NCBI RefSeq assembly: GCF_015234215.1 | Contig: NZ_JADEKP010000001.1 | Location: 930,001-994,000, forward strand | Length of the DNA: 64,000 nucleotides | Source: Clostridium chrysemydis | Lineage (GTDB): Bacteria; Bacillota; Clostridia; Clostridiales; Clostridiaceae | Reading direction: 5' to 3' | Shown here: positions 7,147 through 16,400 of the stretch, one piece after another | Layout: each line of letters starts with the position of its first letter | How positions within the stretch are numbered: the first letter of the stretch is position 1 | Notes under the pieces: model-generated | Told to the model about the DNA's origin: nothing | Seen by the model: only the letters and a program-made list of their open reading frames with translations | Database searches by the model: none | Made by a program: the position numbers and the translations under genes

Positions 7147-7645
7147 TGAACAAAATAAACTGATAGAAGATAACATAGCCTTCGCAAGGTGGCTGGCCCA
7201 TAAATGGAGAAAAACACAAAAATTGTTATCATATGATGAACTTGAATCCATGGCATTCTTTGGGCTCACTAAAGCCGCTAAAACATATAAATCAGAGAAG
7301 GGAACTCAATTTAATACCTATGCGAGATTCATTATAGAAAATGAATTTAGAAATGCCTTTAAAAAAGAGAAGAAATATACAATAAAATTTGGCGAAGATA
7401 TTGAAGAAATGAACTTAGTTAACTTTGATATTTCTGATTTAATAGACTTAAAAACAATCATTAATAAGTATCTTACAGAAGAAGAAAGAGAAATCATAAT
7501 GGCAGTTTATCATCAAGGTATGAGGCGAAAAGAAGTAGCTATTGATAAAGGTATATCAATATCAAATGTAGTAACAACTATAAAAGAAGCTAAATCTAAA
7601 ATTGAATATTTGATGAAAGATAAAGTAAGTCCTATTTTTTTATAG
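7139..7645 (+). CDS. Phage-encoded sigma-70-family factor
   Basis: 168 residues, TTG start with AAGGAGG upstream. Residues about 8-75 match sigma region 2 (NIAFARWLAHKW, LLSYDELESMAFFGLTKAAKTY, then FNTYARFIIENEFRNAFKKEK). The C-terminal part (TEEEREIIMAVYHQGMRRKEVA, ISISNVVTTIKEAKSKI) matches the region 4 helix-turn-helix. Similar small sigma factors drive late genes in PBSX-like phages (Xpf is the precedent). The first of six shared TTTGTATATCTAA motifs lies 5 bp after its stop codon. It is the likely switch from early to late transcription. Confidence 0.8.
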   Translation: MNNEQNKLIEDNIAFARWLAHKWRKTQKLLSYDELESMAFFGLTKAAKTYKSEKGTQFNTYARFIIENEFRNAFKKEKKYTIKFGEDIEEMNLVNFDISDLIDLKTIINKYLTEEEREIIMAVYHQGMRRKEVAIDKGISISNVVTTIKEAKSKIEYLMKDKVSPIFL

Positions 7646-7650
7646 GGCTT

Positions 7651-7663
7651 TTTGTATATCTAA
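7651..7663 (+). promoter_or_regulatory. Late promoter motif 1
   Basis: TTTGTATATCTAA, 34 bp before the ATG of the first late gene. One of six near-identical copies, all at the heads of structural or lysis transcription units. Confidence 0.65.
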
Positions 7664-7697
7664 GATAGAAAATAAGAAATTCAGGAGGAATTAAATA

Positions 7698-8057
7698 ATG
7701 CAATATTTAAAACTTTTTCATAATGATACAGAAATAACTGAAAGCAATCCTTTATCAGTTGGTCCTTTAAATGCTTCTAAAAACGAAGTATCAGAACCTC
7801 TAGCAGTTAAACTTACAGTAGAATCAGGATTCTCAACTTACGGAGATACAACAATCTCATTTGAGGGTGCTACATCTGCAAAATGGAGTATATGTGATAC
7901 TGAAGATGGTACTTATTTAGAAACATTAACTATATCTGATTTAGTTGATGCAACGGGTGTAACTTTCTACGTGAAAGCTAAAGCAACTGATGATGAACAA
8001 CCATGCAATGATGTTAGTGTTAAAATAAAAGTGGAAGCTACAATTCAAGCAGTGTAA
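7698..8057 (+). CDS. Small structural protein, Ig/BIg-like
   Basis: 119 residues, acidic and rich in T/S/V strands, for example FSTYGDTTISFEGATSAKWSICDTEDGTY and DVSVKIKVEAT, suggesting an immunoglobulin-like beta-sandwich such as those of decoration or tail-tip proteins. It is the first gene behind late promoter 1 and is followed by a terminator hairpin, so it is probably made in excess over the giant gene downstream. A virion decoration role is inferred. Confidence 0.5.
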   Translation: MQYLKLFHNDTEITESNPLSVGPLNASKNEVSEPLAVKLTVESGFSTYGDTTISFEGATSAKWSICDTEDGTYLETLTISDLVDATGVTFYVKAKATDDEQPCNDVSVKIKVEATIQAV

Positions 8058-8073
8058 AGGCTAAAGGCCAGTA

Positions 8074-8102
8074 GGGAGAGCAATTAGCTCTCCTTATTTT
8101 TT
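8074..8102 (+). terminator. Intra-operon terminator/attenuator
   Basis: GGAGAGC (8075-8081) pairs with GCTCTCC (8087-8093), then T-rich. It lies between the small structural gene and the 1201-residue gene, and partial read-through would set their ratio. Confidence 0.6.
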
Positions 8103-8115
8103 AGGAGGATATAAG

Positions 8116-11100
8116 ATGGCAGTTACAATAGATAATTTAAATACTAATATCTTAAGTGTTAAGTCAAGTAAAAATTCCACCTGGTACAGTACTGCAAAAG
8201 TATTCAATATACAAGACCTAGTTAAAGATATAGTACCGGATGGCATGAAATTAACTCAGATTAGAATTAAAATAGTCAATACAAGAACTGGTACAACAAA
8301 TACTAATATGACTAGTGGACGTATAGATAGTTTTAAGCTTCAAAAAGAAACTAGAGATTCTATAGAATTAGAAATTTGTTTAGATGATGTAAATAAGTTG
8401 ATAGAACTTTACGCATATGAAGACATAAATACTAGTTTACCAAATAATCAATTTTTTGATATCTTAGATGGTACTCATATAGACTTGAAGATTTCAGCAC
8501 AGGGATACATCTCAAATAGGGTTTGGTATGATACTACTACAAAAGCATTTTTGACAGGTGTGATGTATGAAGAAGAAAGTTCAATAATTCAAACATCGTT
8601 AGAATTAGTGACAACTAGAAAGACAGTTGTAAATTCACTTATTACAAATGAAACTGATAGAAAAACAAGTATAAGTGAAATGAAGAAAAATAAAGGATTT
8701 AGAACTACAATAACTACTTTTAAAAATGAAATTAGACTTAAGAGAAAGATATCTAAACTTTCATGCAAGTATGTTTGTGTAACCAGAAAAGTAATTAGCA
8801 ATTATAGAAGTAAGTACTTGATCAATAGAAAATCTGTAATAGATTTAGAAATTATATCTAGACTGGGGCGTAAAGTTATGCTCATATTTAATAATAATTC
8901 AAGGGCTCTTAGAGGTGTATTTAAAGATAATATATTAGTGAAATCTGCATTGAGAAAAGTTGAATTACAAGAAACAATTACTAGTCAATCTAAAAGAAAG
9001 GTTATAAATTGTGCTAATAAAAATAACTGGTTCTATAGAAAGACTGTTTCAGATAATGCTAGTATAAATAGCTTAAATAGAAAGTTAGTTTCATTAAAAA
9101 ACTATGATTTTAATGCAATGAGATTTAATGTTAAAGCTGAAAGTAAAAAAGCTATGATTAACAGAAATGTTAGTATAAATAATATAGTAAGCACTAAGTT
9201 AAGGAGACCTATTATTACAGATAATTCAATAAGTAGAGCAGTTCATAGAATAGCTGTTAAAGATGTTAATGCTATCAACTATACATTAAGACCTGCAATA
9301 GTATTAAGCAAAAATACTAAAGTTACAATCAAAAAAAACATAGTTAATTTTAATGTAGATTCGGTTGTGAAAAGAACATCTATAAAGGAATATTTAGATG
9401 TCTATAAATCAAATAGAGCAACTTCAATAGATAAAACTATTAGCAAGAAAACTATAAGATGCATATCAGTTAATTCACTAACTAAAGTATTAGTAAGTAG
9501 AAGATTAATTGCAGATGAAACGTTAAAAGCAATTACTATTAGAGCAACATTAGCAAATAAATTAGCATTATGCCAAACATTAAGAGAGATTCTTGATGGA
9601 CACCTATCAATTAGAACCATTGGAGATACTTATGGATATTCAGGGGGAACATATTTTAGGTTTATATCAGGAACATCATTAACTACAAGATACGAGTTAT
9701 TTAATGTTGATGGAACTGAAATAAATAAGATATATGAATCATCATTAGTTGCTAGAGGAACAGCAGATCTAGATTCAACATTTAGTACTATTACTAATAT
9801 ATGTACGATTAGATATAATCTCAAAAGAGATGGTATATCAACCTCAACATTTGAATCAGACTTCTATCAAAATACTTATGCGATTGGTGGAGCATTTAAA
9901 AATGTAGTATACGTATTACCATTAGAAGCTTCAGAAGATAAGGCTAAGTTTTATATATTAAAAGCTGTATCTGATACTGATAAGGAAAAAATGATTATAA
10001 GTGATGGATATGTTGAAGCAGATATAATCAAAGGAACAATAAAACAATATAATCAAATAATTAATGAAGATAGCTCAATGCAATTTGCTATTCCGACAAC
10101 TAAAGCACCTACTTATAGAATAGTAGGTTATCAAAGAAATGAAATAATATTAGATTTTACTGGGTGTAATGACTTTATAGTTATAAATACTAAAGCTAAT
10201 ATATTTAGAAGAATACCTAGAGTTAACATAAGGCTAGACGCTACACTATGTAAAGCTAGCAATGGATATAAACAGGTTAGTATAGTAAGACCAACTTCAT
10301 CAACAAACATTGAAGTTAGATTCGATGGATCAGGTAAAGTTATTGCTATTGATACAGGAGCAACTAACATTAAGTTAGGTAGAGTCATGTATGATGCTTA
10401 TATAGATAAATACTACTTCACTCAAACAGTAAAAGTAAATGATATAAACTACTTGAAAAAGTACATTATGGATATTAATGGAGAAGAGATAGTTTCAGAA
10501 GAAATACTTGAAGAAAGAGGACGTAATAGTGCACAAACACAAATAACAGGTTTACTTGGTGGAGGTTTAGGATATCCAGGGAACAGATATCTTTATATAC
10601 CTTATTTAACTGATAGCGAGTTTGATGGAAAAATACATGTATTATATAAAGCACTGTTAAAAAGAACCTCTCATATAGATTTTAAACCTAAGTTAAATAT
10701 AGAAAGACATATTACTAACATAAACTCTGTTACAGGGCATTTAAATAGAAAAATTAATGTATCAGATGAGCTAGTTAACATGGCTGCTAGAAAAGCTCTT
10801 AATGATAATATTGTTAGAGCAGTTTATATGAGAAGTACCAGACTGGATCTAGGAACTTACTTTAATAACCATAGATTAACATTGAAGGATAACTCAGTAG
10901 CAGGAGCAACTCTAAGAAGGACTACAGAAGATAATGTTATAGTTAAAAAGTTTAACTCAAATAGAATGATTTTAATAGATGCTATCAATGATAATTCTAC
11001 ATCAAGAATGGCTATCATTGAATCAGATATGTTATCTAAGGCTATAAGAAGTACTTTAGTTAATAAAGTTATAGTAGGGCCAACAGGTAGAGCTATTGTA

Positions 11101-11721
11101 GACATAAATGTAACTATCTATGAAGTTGATACTTTAAGAAAAATCATGGCTAATAACATTAATGCAAAACCATTAACCAGAAGCTCTCATTTAAATGTAG
11201 AGGACCAGTTAAATACTAAGAGAAGTATTTCTAATATATCAAGGTTAAATGAGCATATGGAGCGTTTTATTGGTTGTAGCAGTTTTGTTAATGGTTATAT
11301 TACTAGAAATATTATTGAGGTAGAAGAAAAATCATTTAATACAGAAAGAAAAAATATAGCTAGCTATAATAGAGTAGCTAATGCTAATAGAAGATTAGCA
11401 ATTATAAATAATATAACTGGATCTACAGAAAGAACTGTTATATCACATTATGATTATACTAAAATAGTTCCTACATCTAGGACTACTATTATAGGGAATA
11501 TTAGCAATTATAGTACACAAAGAAAAGTTAAAGCATTAATGATAAATGATTATAAAACATTAAGAGTAGTAACCTTAAGAGCAACTGATGCTAAGACTTA
11601 TTACTTTAATGCAATAGTGCCAGTTAGAATTGATGAATACCCTATACACTACTTTAATATGAAGATAAACCTTATAAATGAATATTTAGCAAAGGTAACA
11701 ATGGGAATGGACTTTAATTAG
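8116..11721 (+). CDS. Giant repeat protein, probable tail fibre/adhesin
   Basis: 1201 residues. After a beta-rich N-domain (about 1-150), the sequence from about 160 to 510 and again from about 860 to 1170 is a train of degenerate units of roughly 18-22 residues centred on an R-x-(T/V/I) strand (TRKTV, DRKTS, TRKVI, INRKS and so on), like the R-centred repeats in clostridial phage tail proteins. A non-repetitive domain (about 515-855) separates the two arrays. AGGAGG precedes the ATG. It stands before the terminases rather than with the fibre genes, which is unusual. A host-surface-contacting elongated fibre is the best guess. Confidence 0.5.
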   Translation: MAVTIDNLNTNILSVKSSKNSTWYSTAKVFNIQDLVKDIVPDGMKLTQIRIKIVNTRTGTTNTNMTSGRIDSFKLQKETRDSIELEICLDDVNKLIELYAYEDINTSLPNNQFFDILDGTHIDLKISAQGYISNRVWYDTTTKAFLTGVMYEEESSIIQTSLELVTTRKTVVNSLITNETDRKTSISEMKKNKGFRTTITTFKNEIRLKRKISKLSCKYVCVTRKVISNYRSKYLINRKSVIDLEIISRLGRKVMLIFNNNSRALRGVFKDNILVKSALRKVELQETITSQSKRKVINCANKNNWFYRKTVSDNASINSLNRKLVSLKNYDFNAMRFNVKAESKKAMINRNVSINNIVSTKLRRPIITDNSISRAVHRIAVKDVNAINYTLRPAIVLSKNTKVTIKKNIVNFNVDSVVKRTSIKEYLDVYKSNRATSIDKTISKKTIRCISVNSLTKVLVSRRLIADETLKAITIRATLANKLALCQTLREILDGHLSIRTIGDTYGYSGGTYFRFISGTSLTTRYELFNVDGTEINKIYESSLVARGTADLDSTFSTITNICTIRYNLKRDGISTSTFESDFYQNTYAIGGAFKNVVYVLPLEASEDKAKFYILKAVSDTDKEKMIISDGYVEADIIKGTIKQYNQIINEDSSMQFAIPTTKAPTYRIVGYQRNEIILDFTGCNDFIVINTKANIFRRIPRVNIRLDATLCKASNGYKQVSIVRPTSSTNIEVRFDGSGKVIAIDTGATNIKLGRVMYDAYIDKYYFTQTVKVNDINYLKKYIMDINGEEIVSEEILEERGRNSAQTQITGLLGGGLGYPGNRYLYIPYLTDSEFDGKIHVLYKALLKRTSHIDFKPKLNIERHITNINSVTGHLNRKINVSDELVNMAARKALNDNIVRAVYMRSTRLDLGTYFNNHRLTLKDNSVAGATLRRTTEDNVIVKKFNSNRMILIDAINDNSTSRMAIIESDMLSKAIRSTLVNKVIVGPTGRAIVDINVTIYEVDTLRKIMANNINAKPLTRSSHLNVEDQLNTKRSISNISRLNEHMERFIGCSSFVNGYITRNIIEVEEKSFNTERKNIASYNRVANANRRLAIINNITGSTERTVISHYDYTKIVPTSRTTIIGNISNYSTQRKVKALMINDYKTLRVVTLRATDAKTYYFNAIVPVRIDEYPIHYFNMKINLINEYLAKVTMGMDFN

Positions 11722-11747
11722 TTCATTCTTTTTTATTTGCTCATTTA

Positions 11748-11760
11748 TTTGTATATCTAA
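11748..11760 (+). promoter_or_regulatory. Late promoter motif 2
   Basis: TTTGTATATCTAA, 31 bp before the ATG at 11792. Same sequence as copies 1 and 6. Confidence 0.65.
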
Positions 11761-11791
11761 ATCAGAAGAAAAAACTTAGGAGGAAACTGGG

Positions 11792-12097
11792 ATGGTTATA
11801 CAAAACACAGATGCAATTTTTAAGTTTAATATAGCAGATATAACTGATAATCGAGTTAATTTAACTGAAGATATGAAAATAACTTTAAAGATACAAAGAA
11901 GAGAAAATAATGATGAAATAAGCTCAAGCGATTTTGAATGTTCTATAGATATGATTAACAATGTAGCTTATGTGCTAATAGAAAAAGAGTATTTTACAGC
12001 AAATACTACTCACCAATTTCAACTAGAAATAGTAACAGAAAAGGGCTCAACTTACCGCTCTCATCTAGATTCATTCTTCGTGTGTGAAGGTATTTAA
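11792..12097 (+). CDS. Small beta-rich protein, baseplate/fibre-adaptor-like
   Basis: 101 residues; the pattern (AIFKFNIADITDNRVNL, MKITLKIQRRENND, AYVLIEKEYF, THQFQLEIVTEKG) resembles the N-terminal BppU-type domain of Firmicute phage baseplate proteins. AGGAGG precedes it. It heads the unit that continues into the terminases with only 2 bp between genes. Function inferred. Confidence 0.45.
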   Translation: MVIQNTDAIFKFNIADITDNRVNLTEDMKITLKIQRRENNDEISSSDFECSIDMINNVAYVLIEKEYFTANTTHQFQLEIVTEKGSTYRSHLDSFFVCEGI

Positions 12098-12099
12098 CA

Positions 12100-12684
12100 A
12101 TGGCTGAAAAGAAGCATAACTGGACAAAGATTAAGAAGGATTGGTTAGCAGGTAAATACAAGAACATTAAAGATTTGGCTGATAAAAACAATATCTCGTA
12201 TAGCTATTGCAAAAAACAGGTTGCTAAATGGAACAAGGAAAAGAAAATAGCAGAGAAACTTATTAATCCACAGATAGAAGAGGTGGGTAGCTGTGACCGA
12301 CATACCTCTAAAGAAGACGGGGATATTAAAGTTCCATCTAATAAAGAAGCAGTTTTTATAAATGACATTGAAGTGCCTACTCAAGAAGTAATAGTTCCTA
12401 CCAAAGTTACTACAACCCTTTCAAAAAATAGGAACATTTGGCTCTCTAGCTTATGGGATAGACTAGGCTTAATCGTAGAGACTGCCTTGAGCGAACCGGA
12501 GCATAATTTCTTTACTTTAGATGGCAGAGTCAAGACAAAGCAGCTTACAGATATAGCACTTATCCTAGAGAAGATACAGAAAGCTAATGAGGGCAAGGCA
12601 AATAAAAAGACTGGTCAATTATCTGAGTACGTTGAGATGTTTGAATTGATGAAGCAAGCACATGGGGAAGAGGTGGAAGATTAA
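12100..12684 (+). CDS. Terminase small subunit (PBSX XtmA-like)
   Basis: 194 residues. The N-terminal helix-turn-helix (WTKIKKDWLAGKYKNIKDLADK...ISYSYCKKQVAKW) is typical of small terminases that recognise the packaging site, and the C-terminal helical region includes TALSEPEHNFFTLDGRVKTKQLTDIALILEKIQKA. Its stop overlaps the large-subunit start, the standard coupled arrangement. The gene is more GC-rich than its upstream neighbours. Confidence 0.75.
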   Translation: MAEKKHNWTKIKKDWLAGKYKNIKDLADKNNISYSYCKKQVAKWNKEKKIAEKLINPQIEEVGSCDRHTSKEDGDIKVPSNKEAVFINDIEVPTQEVIVPTKVTTTLSKNRNIWLSSLWDRLGLIVETALSEPEHNFFTLDGRVKTKQLTDIALILEKIQKANEGKANKKTGQLSEYVEMFELMKQAHGEEVED

Positions 12685-13901
12685 TGGCGGAGTTAAGTAA
12701 GAAACAGTTAGATTTCCTCTTCAACTCAAATGCTAGGATTAATATAGCTGATGGAGCAATCAGATCAGGTAAGACGCACGTATTTAACCTTAGATGGTTA
12801 TATGAGATTATGAATGCGCCTCCTGGACTTATGCTGATGGCAGGTAAGACTATTCGTACATTAGAAAGAAACGTACTTAAGTCTCAGAATGGTTTATTTG
12901 ATTTATTGGGGGAAGGTAATTATTCATATAACGGATCAACAGGAGAATTAGTTATAGGAGATAGGAAGATAATCTGCATAGGAGCTTCTGATGAGCGTTC
13001 AGAGAACAAGATAAGAGGTATGACTTTAGTATCAGCCTTGTGTGATGAAGTTACGCTCTTCCCTAAGAGCTTCATAGAACAGTTAATAGGACGTTGTTCT
13101 GTTAAAGGAGGACATCTCTTCTGGAACTGCAATCCTGATAGTCCATTTCATTATATAAAAACTGATTATTTGGATAACGTTGAGATGAAGGGGCTAGTTA
13201 AGCATTGGAGATTCCTTATGCATGATAATCCTTATCTGACTAAGAACAATCCAGAATATATAGAGCAGGCAGAAAAAGCTTTTAAAGGGGTTTTCTATCA
13301 GAGGAATGTGCTTGGAGAATGGTGCAATGCTGAGGGCCTTGTATATCCTCATTTCGATGTAAAGGTTCATGTAGTAGATAAGTTGCCTGAACGATTTAAT
13401 AAGATAACTGTAGCAATAGATTACGGTACAACTCACCCAACTGCATTTACCATGCTAGGAGAATACCAAGGCAAGTATTATATGATTAAAGAGTACTACA
13501 AGAGTGGAAAGACTAATACACAACTTGCTGATGACCTGGTAAAGTTCATAGATGGATATAAGATTAATGGAATAACAGTTGATAGTGCAGCCGCTTCTTT
13601 TATCCTGGAACTAAGAGGAAGAGGTATTAGAGTAACAGACTGTATTAAGGATGTTACTGATGGTATAAGCAAGGTATCATCTCTGATAGCAGATAATAAG
13701 CTTTACGTGCATAAGAGCTGTAAGAATACAATTAAAGAGTTCCATGTATATGCTTGGGATGAGAAGAAGAGCCAATCGCAGGGAAAGGATATTGTTATAA
13801 AGATTAATGATGATGCAATGGATAGCCTACGATACAATATAATGACATTCCATAATGTAAAGAAAATAGAAGCTGTTAATAGATCCATATTTGGCTTCTA
13901 A
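12684..13901 (+). CDS. Terminase large subunit (PBSX XtmB-like)
   Basis: 405 residues. The ATPase domain has a Walker A-like GAIRSGKTH (about 25-33) and a Walker B region LCDEVTLFPKSFIEQLIGRCS (about 119-139). The C-terminal RNase H-like nuclease has AIDYGTTHPTAFTML (about 246-260) and DDAMDSLRYNI near 380. This is the motor that cuts and packages DNA at the portal. It belongs to a different lineage from the large terminase of element 2. Confidence 0.9.
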   Translation: MAELSKKQLDFLFNSNARINIADGAIRSGKTHVFNLRWLYEIMNAPPGLMLMAGKTIRTLERNVLKSQNGLFDLLGEGNYSYNGSTGELVIGDRKIICIGASDERSENKIRGMTLVSALCDEVTLFPKSFIEQLIGRCSVKGGHLFWNCNPDSPFHYIKTDYLDNVEMKGLVKHWRFLMHDNPYLTKNNPEYIEQAEKAFKGVFYQRNVLGEWCNAEGLVYPHFDVKVHVVDKLPERFNKITVAIDYGTTHPTAFTMLGEYQGKYYMIKEYYKSGKTNTQLADDLVKFIDGYKINGITVDSAAASFILELRGRGIRVTDCIKDVTDGISKVSSLIADNKLYVHKSCKNTIKEFHVYAWDEKKSQSQGKDIVIKINDDAMDSLRYNIMTFHNVKKIEAVNRSIFGF

Positions 13902-13912
13902 GGAGGTAACTA

Positions 13913-15217
13913 ATGAAGATTAACTTTAAATTAGATAATGATAGAAGTAAAGCAATTACGCAATTAATAGATTATCACAAGACATATAAACTTCCGAAGT
14001 ACAAGAAGCTAGATAATTACTATGCAGGCTTCCATGATATATTCAAGAAGGAAGCTCCAGCCAATACGCCTAACAATAGAATAGCTACACCATACCCAAA
14101 ATTTATTGTAGATACTGCAATAGGATATTTCTTAGGACAGCCTCTTCAGTATGATTCAAAGGATGATATCCTAAAATCCCTTTTATATGCTGTACTAGAC
14201 GAGAATGGTGAAGATGATGCAAATATGGAGCTATCAAGAACGCTATCTATAACAGGTGAAGCTTTTGAATTAGTTTATATAGATGAAGAGGCTAATATAC
14301 AATTTGCTCAACTAGATAATGCTCAAACCATAGTTCACTATAATAGCAAGCTTAAGCCACAGATAGACCTGGCACTTAGATACTATGAAGAAGATGATAT
14401 AGTTTATGCTGAGCTTTATACTGAAGCTGGTGTAGAGTATTACGAGAAGAAGAATGAATCATTTGAGCTAGTTGATGAAGAAGAGCATATTTTTGGTGAA
14501 GTGCCTATTGTACACTACCTTAACAATAATAACGCCAAAGGTGATTTTGAGCCAGCATTATCCTTAATAGATGAATATGACAGGGCCTTATCAAATAATA
14601 GTAATGAATTCGAGTATTTTAGAAATGCGTACCTTATATTAAAAGGCTATGCAGGAACAACTGATGAAGAAATAGCAGAGGCTGTAGAGAAGAGAGCATT
14701 TAAGGTAGACAGTGATGGAGATATAACATTTCTTACTAAAGATATTAATGATTCGGCTGTGATGAACCATTTAAAAACATTACATGATAATATTCATTTC
14801 TCATGTTCTATACCATGCCTGACTGATGAAAGCTTTGCAAATAATATAAGTGGAGTTGCTCTTAAATATAAGCTTTGGGGATTTGAGAACCTTATTGCTG
14901 CTAAGGAGCGTAAGTTTACTCAAGCTATTACTAGAAGGTTGAAGCTTATAATATCAGCTATGAATGTAAAAGGCCATTCTTTTGATTTTAAGGATATTAC
15001 TTTAAGATATACTAGAAATCTTCCGGAGAACCTTTTAGAGAATGCTGAAATAGTAAATAAACTTTCTACAATAATACCAACGGAATATTTAGCAGTCCTA
15101 CTACCATTTATTGATAATAAAGAAGAGTTATTAGATAAGATAGCTGAGAATCAACTGACAGCCTCTTCACAGGCAAGTTCAGAAGAGGGAGAAGTAAGTT
15201 TAGCTAAGACTGCTTAA
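13913..15217 (+). CDS. Portal protein (SPP1-type)
   Basis: 434 residues of the SPP1 gp6 portal family: YKKLDNYYAGFHDI near the start, FIVDTAIGYFLGQPLQY (about 64-80), LSRTLSITGEAFELVYIDEE (about 103-122), EVPIVHYLNNNNAKGDFEPALSLIDEYDRALSN, and late SGVALKYKLWGFENL. It forms the dodecameric DNA channel at one capsid vertex. It is homologous to the element 2 portal. A terminator follows directly, and the expected minor head protein gene is absent here. Confidence 0.9.
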   Translation: MKINFKLDNDRSKAITQLIDYHKTYKLPKYKKLDNYYAGFHDIFKKEAPANTPNNRIATPYPKFIVDTAIGYFLGQPLQYDSKDDILKSLLYAVLDENGEDDANMELSRTLSITGEAFELVYIDEEANIQFAQLDNAQTIVHYNSKLKPQIDLALRYYEEDDIVYAELYTEAGVEYYEKKNESFELVDEEEHIFGEVPIVHYLNNNNAKGDFEPALSLIDEYDRALSNNSNEFEYFRNAYLILKGYAGTTDEEIAEAVEKRAFKVDSDGDITFLTKDINDSAVMNHLKTLHDNIHFSCSIPCLTDESFANNISGVALKYKLWGFENLIAAKERKFTQAITRRLKLIISAMNVKGHSFDFKDITLRYTRNLPENLLENAEIVNKLSTIIPTEYLAVLLPFIDNKEELLDKIAENQLTASSQASSEEGEVSLAKTA

Positions 15218-15221
15218 AAAA

Positions 15222-15248
15222 GAGCCTGCATCAATCTGCAGGCTTTTA
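15222..15248 (+). terminator. Terminator after portal
   Basis: AGCCTGCA (15223-15230) pairs with TGCAGGCT (15237-15244), then TTT. It ends the terminase-portal unit. Confidence 0.75.
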
Positions 15249-15386
15249 TCTATTGTATTAGGTTTCAAGAATATTATTCTCAACTATAGTTCAATGATTA
15301 GTCTTACAAATTCTCAATATACAATATTATATATATATTCTTAAAATTTGATTGAAATAGTAATGTGTAAAAGCACTTATTCATCT

Positions 15387-15408
15387 AGTAATACTTCTTT
15401 GAAGTATT
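15387..15408 (+). promoter_or_regulatory. AGTAATAC hairpin before GIY-YIG remnant
   Basis: AGTAATAC (15387-15394). AATACTTC (15390-15397) pairs perfectly with GAAGTATT (15401-15408) around a TTT loop. Same family as the elements at 5419 and 5896. Confidence 0.5.
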
Positions 15409-15427
15409 AAACGAAGGATGGGATAAG

Positions 15428-15643
15428 ATGGAAGGCATTTATAGTATTACTAATAAAGTTAATGGGAAGAGGTATATAGGACTATCAACCAATATAAAGA
15501 AGAGGGTAGCATCACATAAAGACCAGCTAAAATACAATAGGCATGAAAATACTAAATTACAAAGAGCATGAAACAAGTACGGTGAAGAGCACTTTGAGTT
15601 TGAGGTTTTAGTTGAGTTATTAAAGCTAAATAAGACAGCTTAA
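15428..15643 (+). pseudogene. GIY-YIG homing endonuclease remnant
   Basis: The frame opens GIYSITNKVNGKRYIGLSTNIKKR, a clear GIY-YIG start, and carries the conserved arginine and histidine region. Codon 48 is TGA (15569-15571) where the family has tryptophan before NKYGEEHFEFEVL. The frame then closes after 71 codons, far short of a full nuclease with its DNA-binding half. It sits in the portal-scaffold gap, a usual homing-endonuclease position, behind the AGTAATAC hairpin. Both the stop and the truncation indicate decay. Confidence 0.75.
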
Positions 15644-15705
15644 GTGTAATAGCATCTCCCTATTTTGATAGATTTTTTTATTGTAATAATTTTTTTATAC
15701 TCTTC

Positions 15706-15718
15706 ATTGTATATCTAC
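15706..15718 (+). promoter_or_regulatory. Late promoter motif 3
   Basis: ATTGTATATCTAC, 31 bp before the scaffold gene ATG. It differs from the consensus only at the two ends. Confidence 0.6.
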
Positions 15719-15749
15719 CATGAATAACTAATCACAGGAGGTAATAACT

Positions 15750-16373
15750 ATGGCAGATGTTAACACAGTAATAGATCCAGCGGGAGTGAATGCTAACGAA
15801 GTGGATCAGCAGGGTGGGAACAAAACACCAGAAATAAAACTTCCTCAATCAATTGAAGAATTGCAGGCACTTTTACAATCAGAAGGTGATAAAAGAGTAG
15901 CTTCAGCAATTAAGAAGCGTGAAGAAAAGCTAAAAGCTGATTTTGAAGCTAAGATTGAGAAAGAAAAAGCTGAGGCAGCTAGATTAGCAAAGATGACTCA
16001 AGCTGAAAGAGAAAAAGCTGTATTAGAGGCTGAAAGAAAATCCTTTGAAGCGGAAAGAAAAGCTTTTGCTAAAACACAATTATTGAATCAAACAATGGTT
16101 GAACTTCAAAAGGAAAGCTTGCCAGTAACATTTGCTGAATACATGATGGCTGATACTGCAGAAGAGGTTATTGAAAGGATAAATAGCTTTAAAAAAGTAT
16201 GGCAGGAAGCATTACAAGTAGCAGTAGATGAAAGAATAAAGTCTAAAACTCCTAAGGCAGGAACATCTAATAATACTACTATAACAAAAGAAGATTTTAA
16301 GAAGATGACTTACAGAGAAAGAGTGTCTTTATATGATTCTAATCCAGAATTATATAAGTCCTTAAATAAATAA
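15750..16373 (+). CDS. Capsid scaffolding protein
   Basis: 207 residues, with a long Lys/Glu/Ala coiled coil at about 45-115 and a C-terminal capsid-binding tail (ITKEDFKKMTYRERVSLYDSNPELYKSLNK region). This is the GP20-type minor structural/scaffold family that templates procapsid assembly and then leaves. It precedes the capsid gene by 27 bp. The same C-terminal pattern occurs in the element 2 scaffold (ITKEQFKNMGFIEQQ). Confidence 0.8.
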   Translation: MADVNTVIDPAGVNANEVDQQGGNKTPEIKLPQSIEELQALLQSEGDKRVASAIKKREEKLKADFEAKIEKEKAEAARLAKMTQAEREKAVLEAERKSFEAERKAFAKTQLLNQTMVELQKESLPVTFAEYMMADTAEEVIERINSFKKVWQEALQVAVDERIKSKTPKAGTSNNTTITKEDFKKMTYRERVSLYDSNPELYKSLNK

Positions 16374-16400
16374 TAACTATCCTATGGAGGTAAACAAAAG

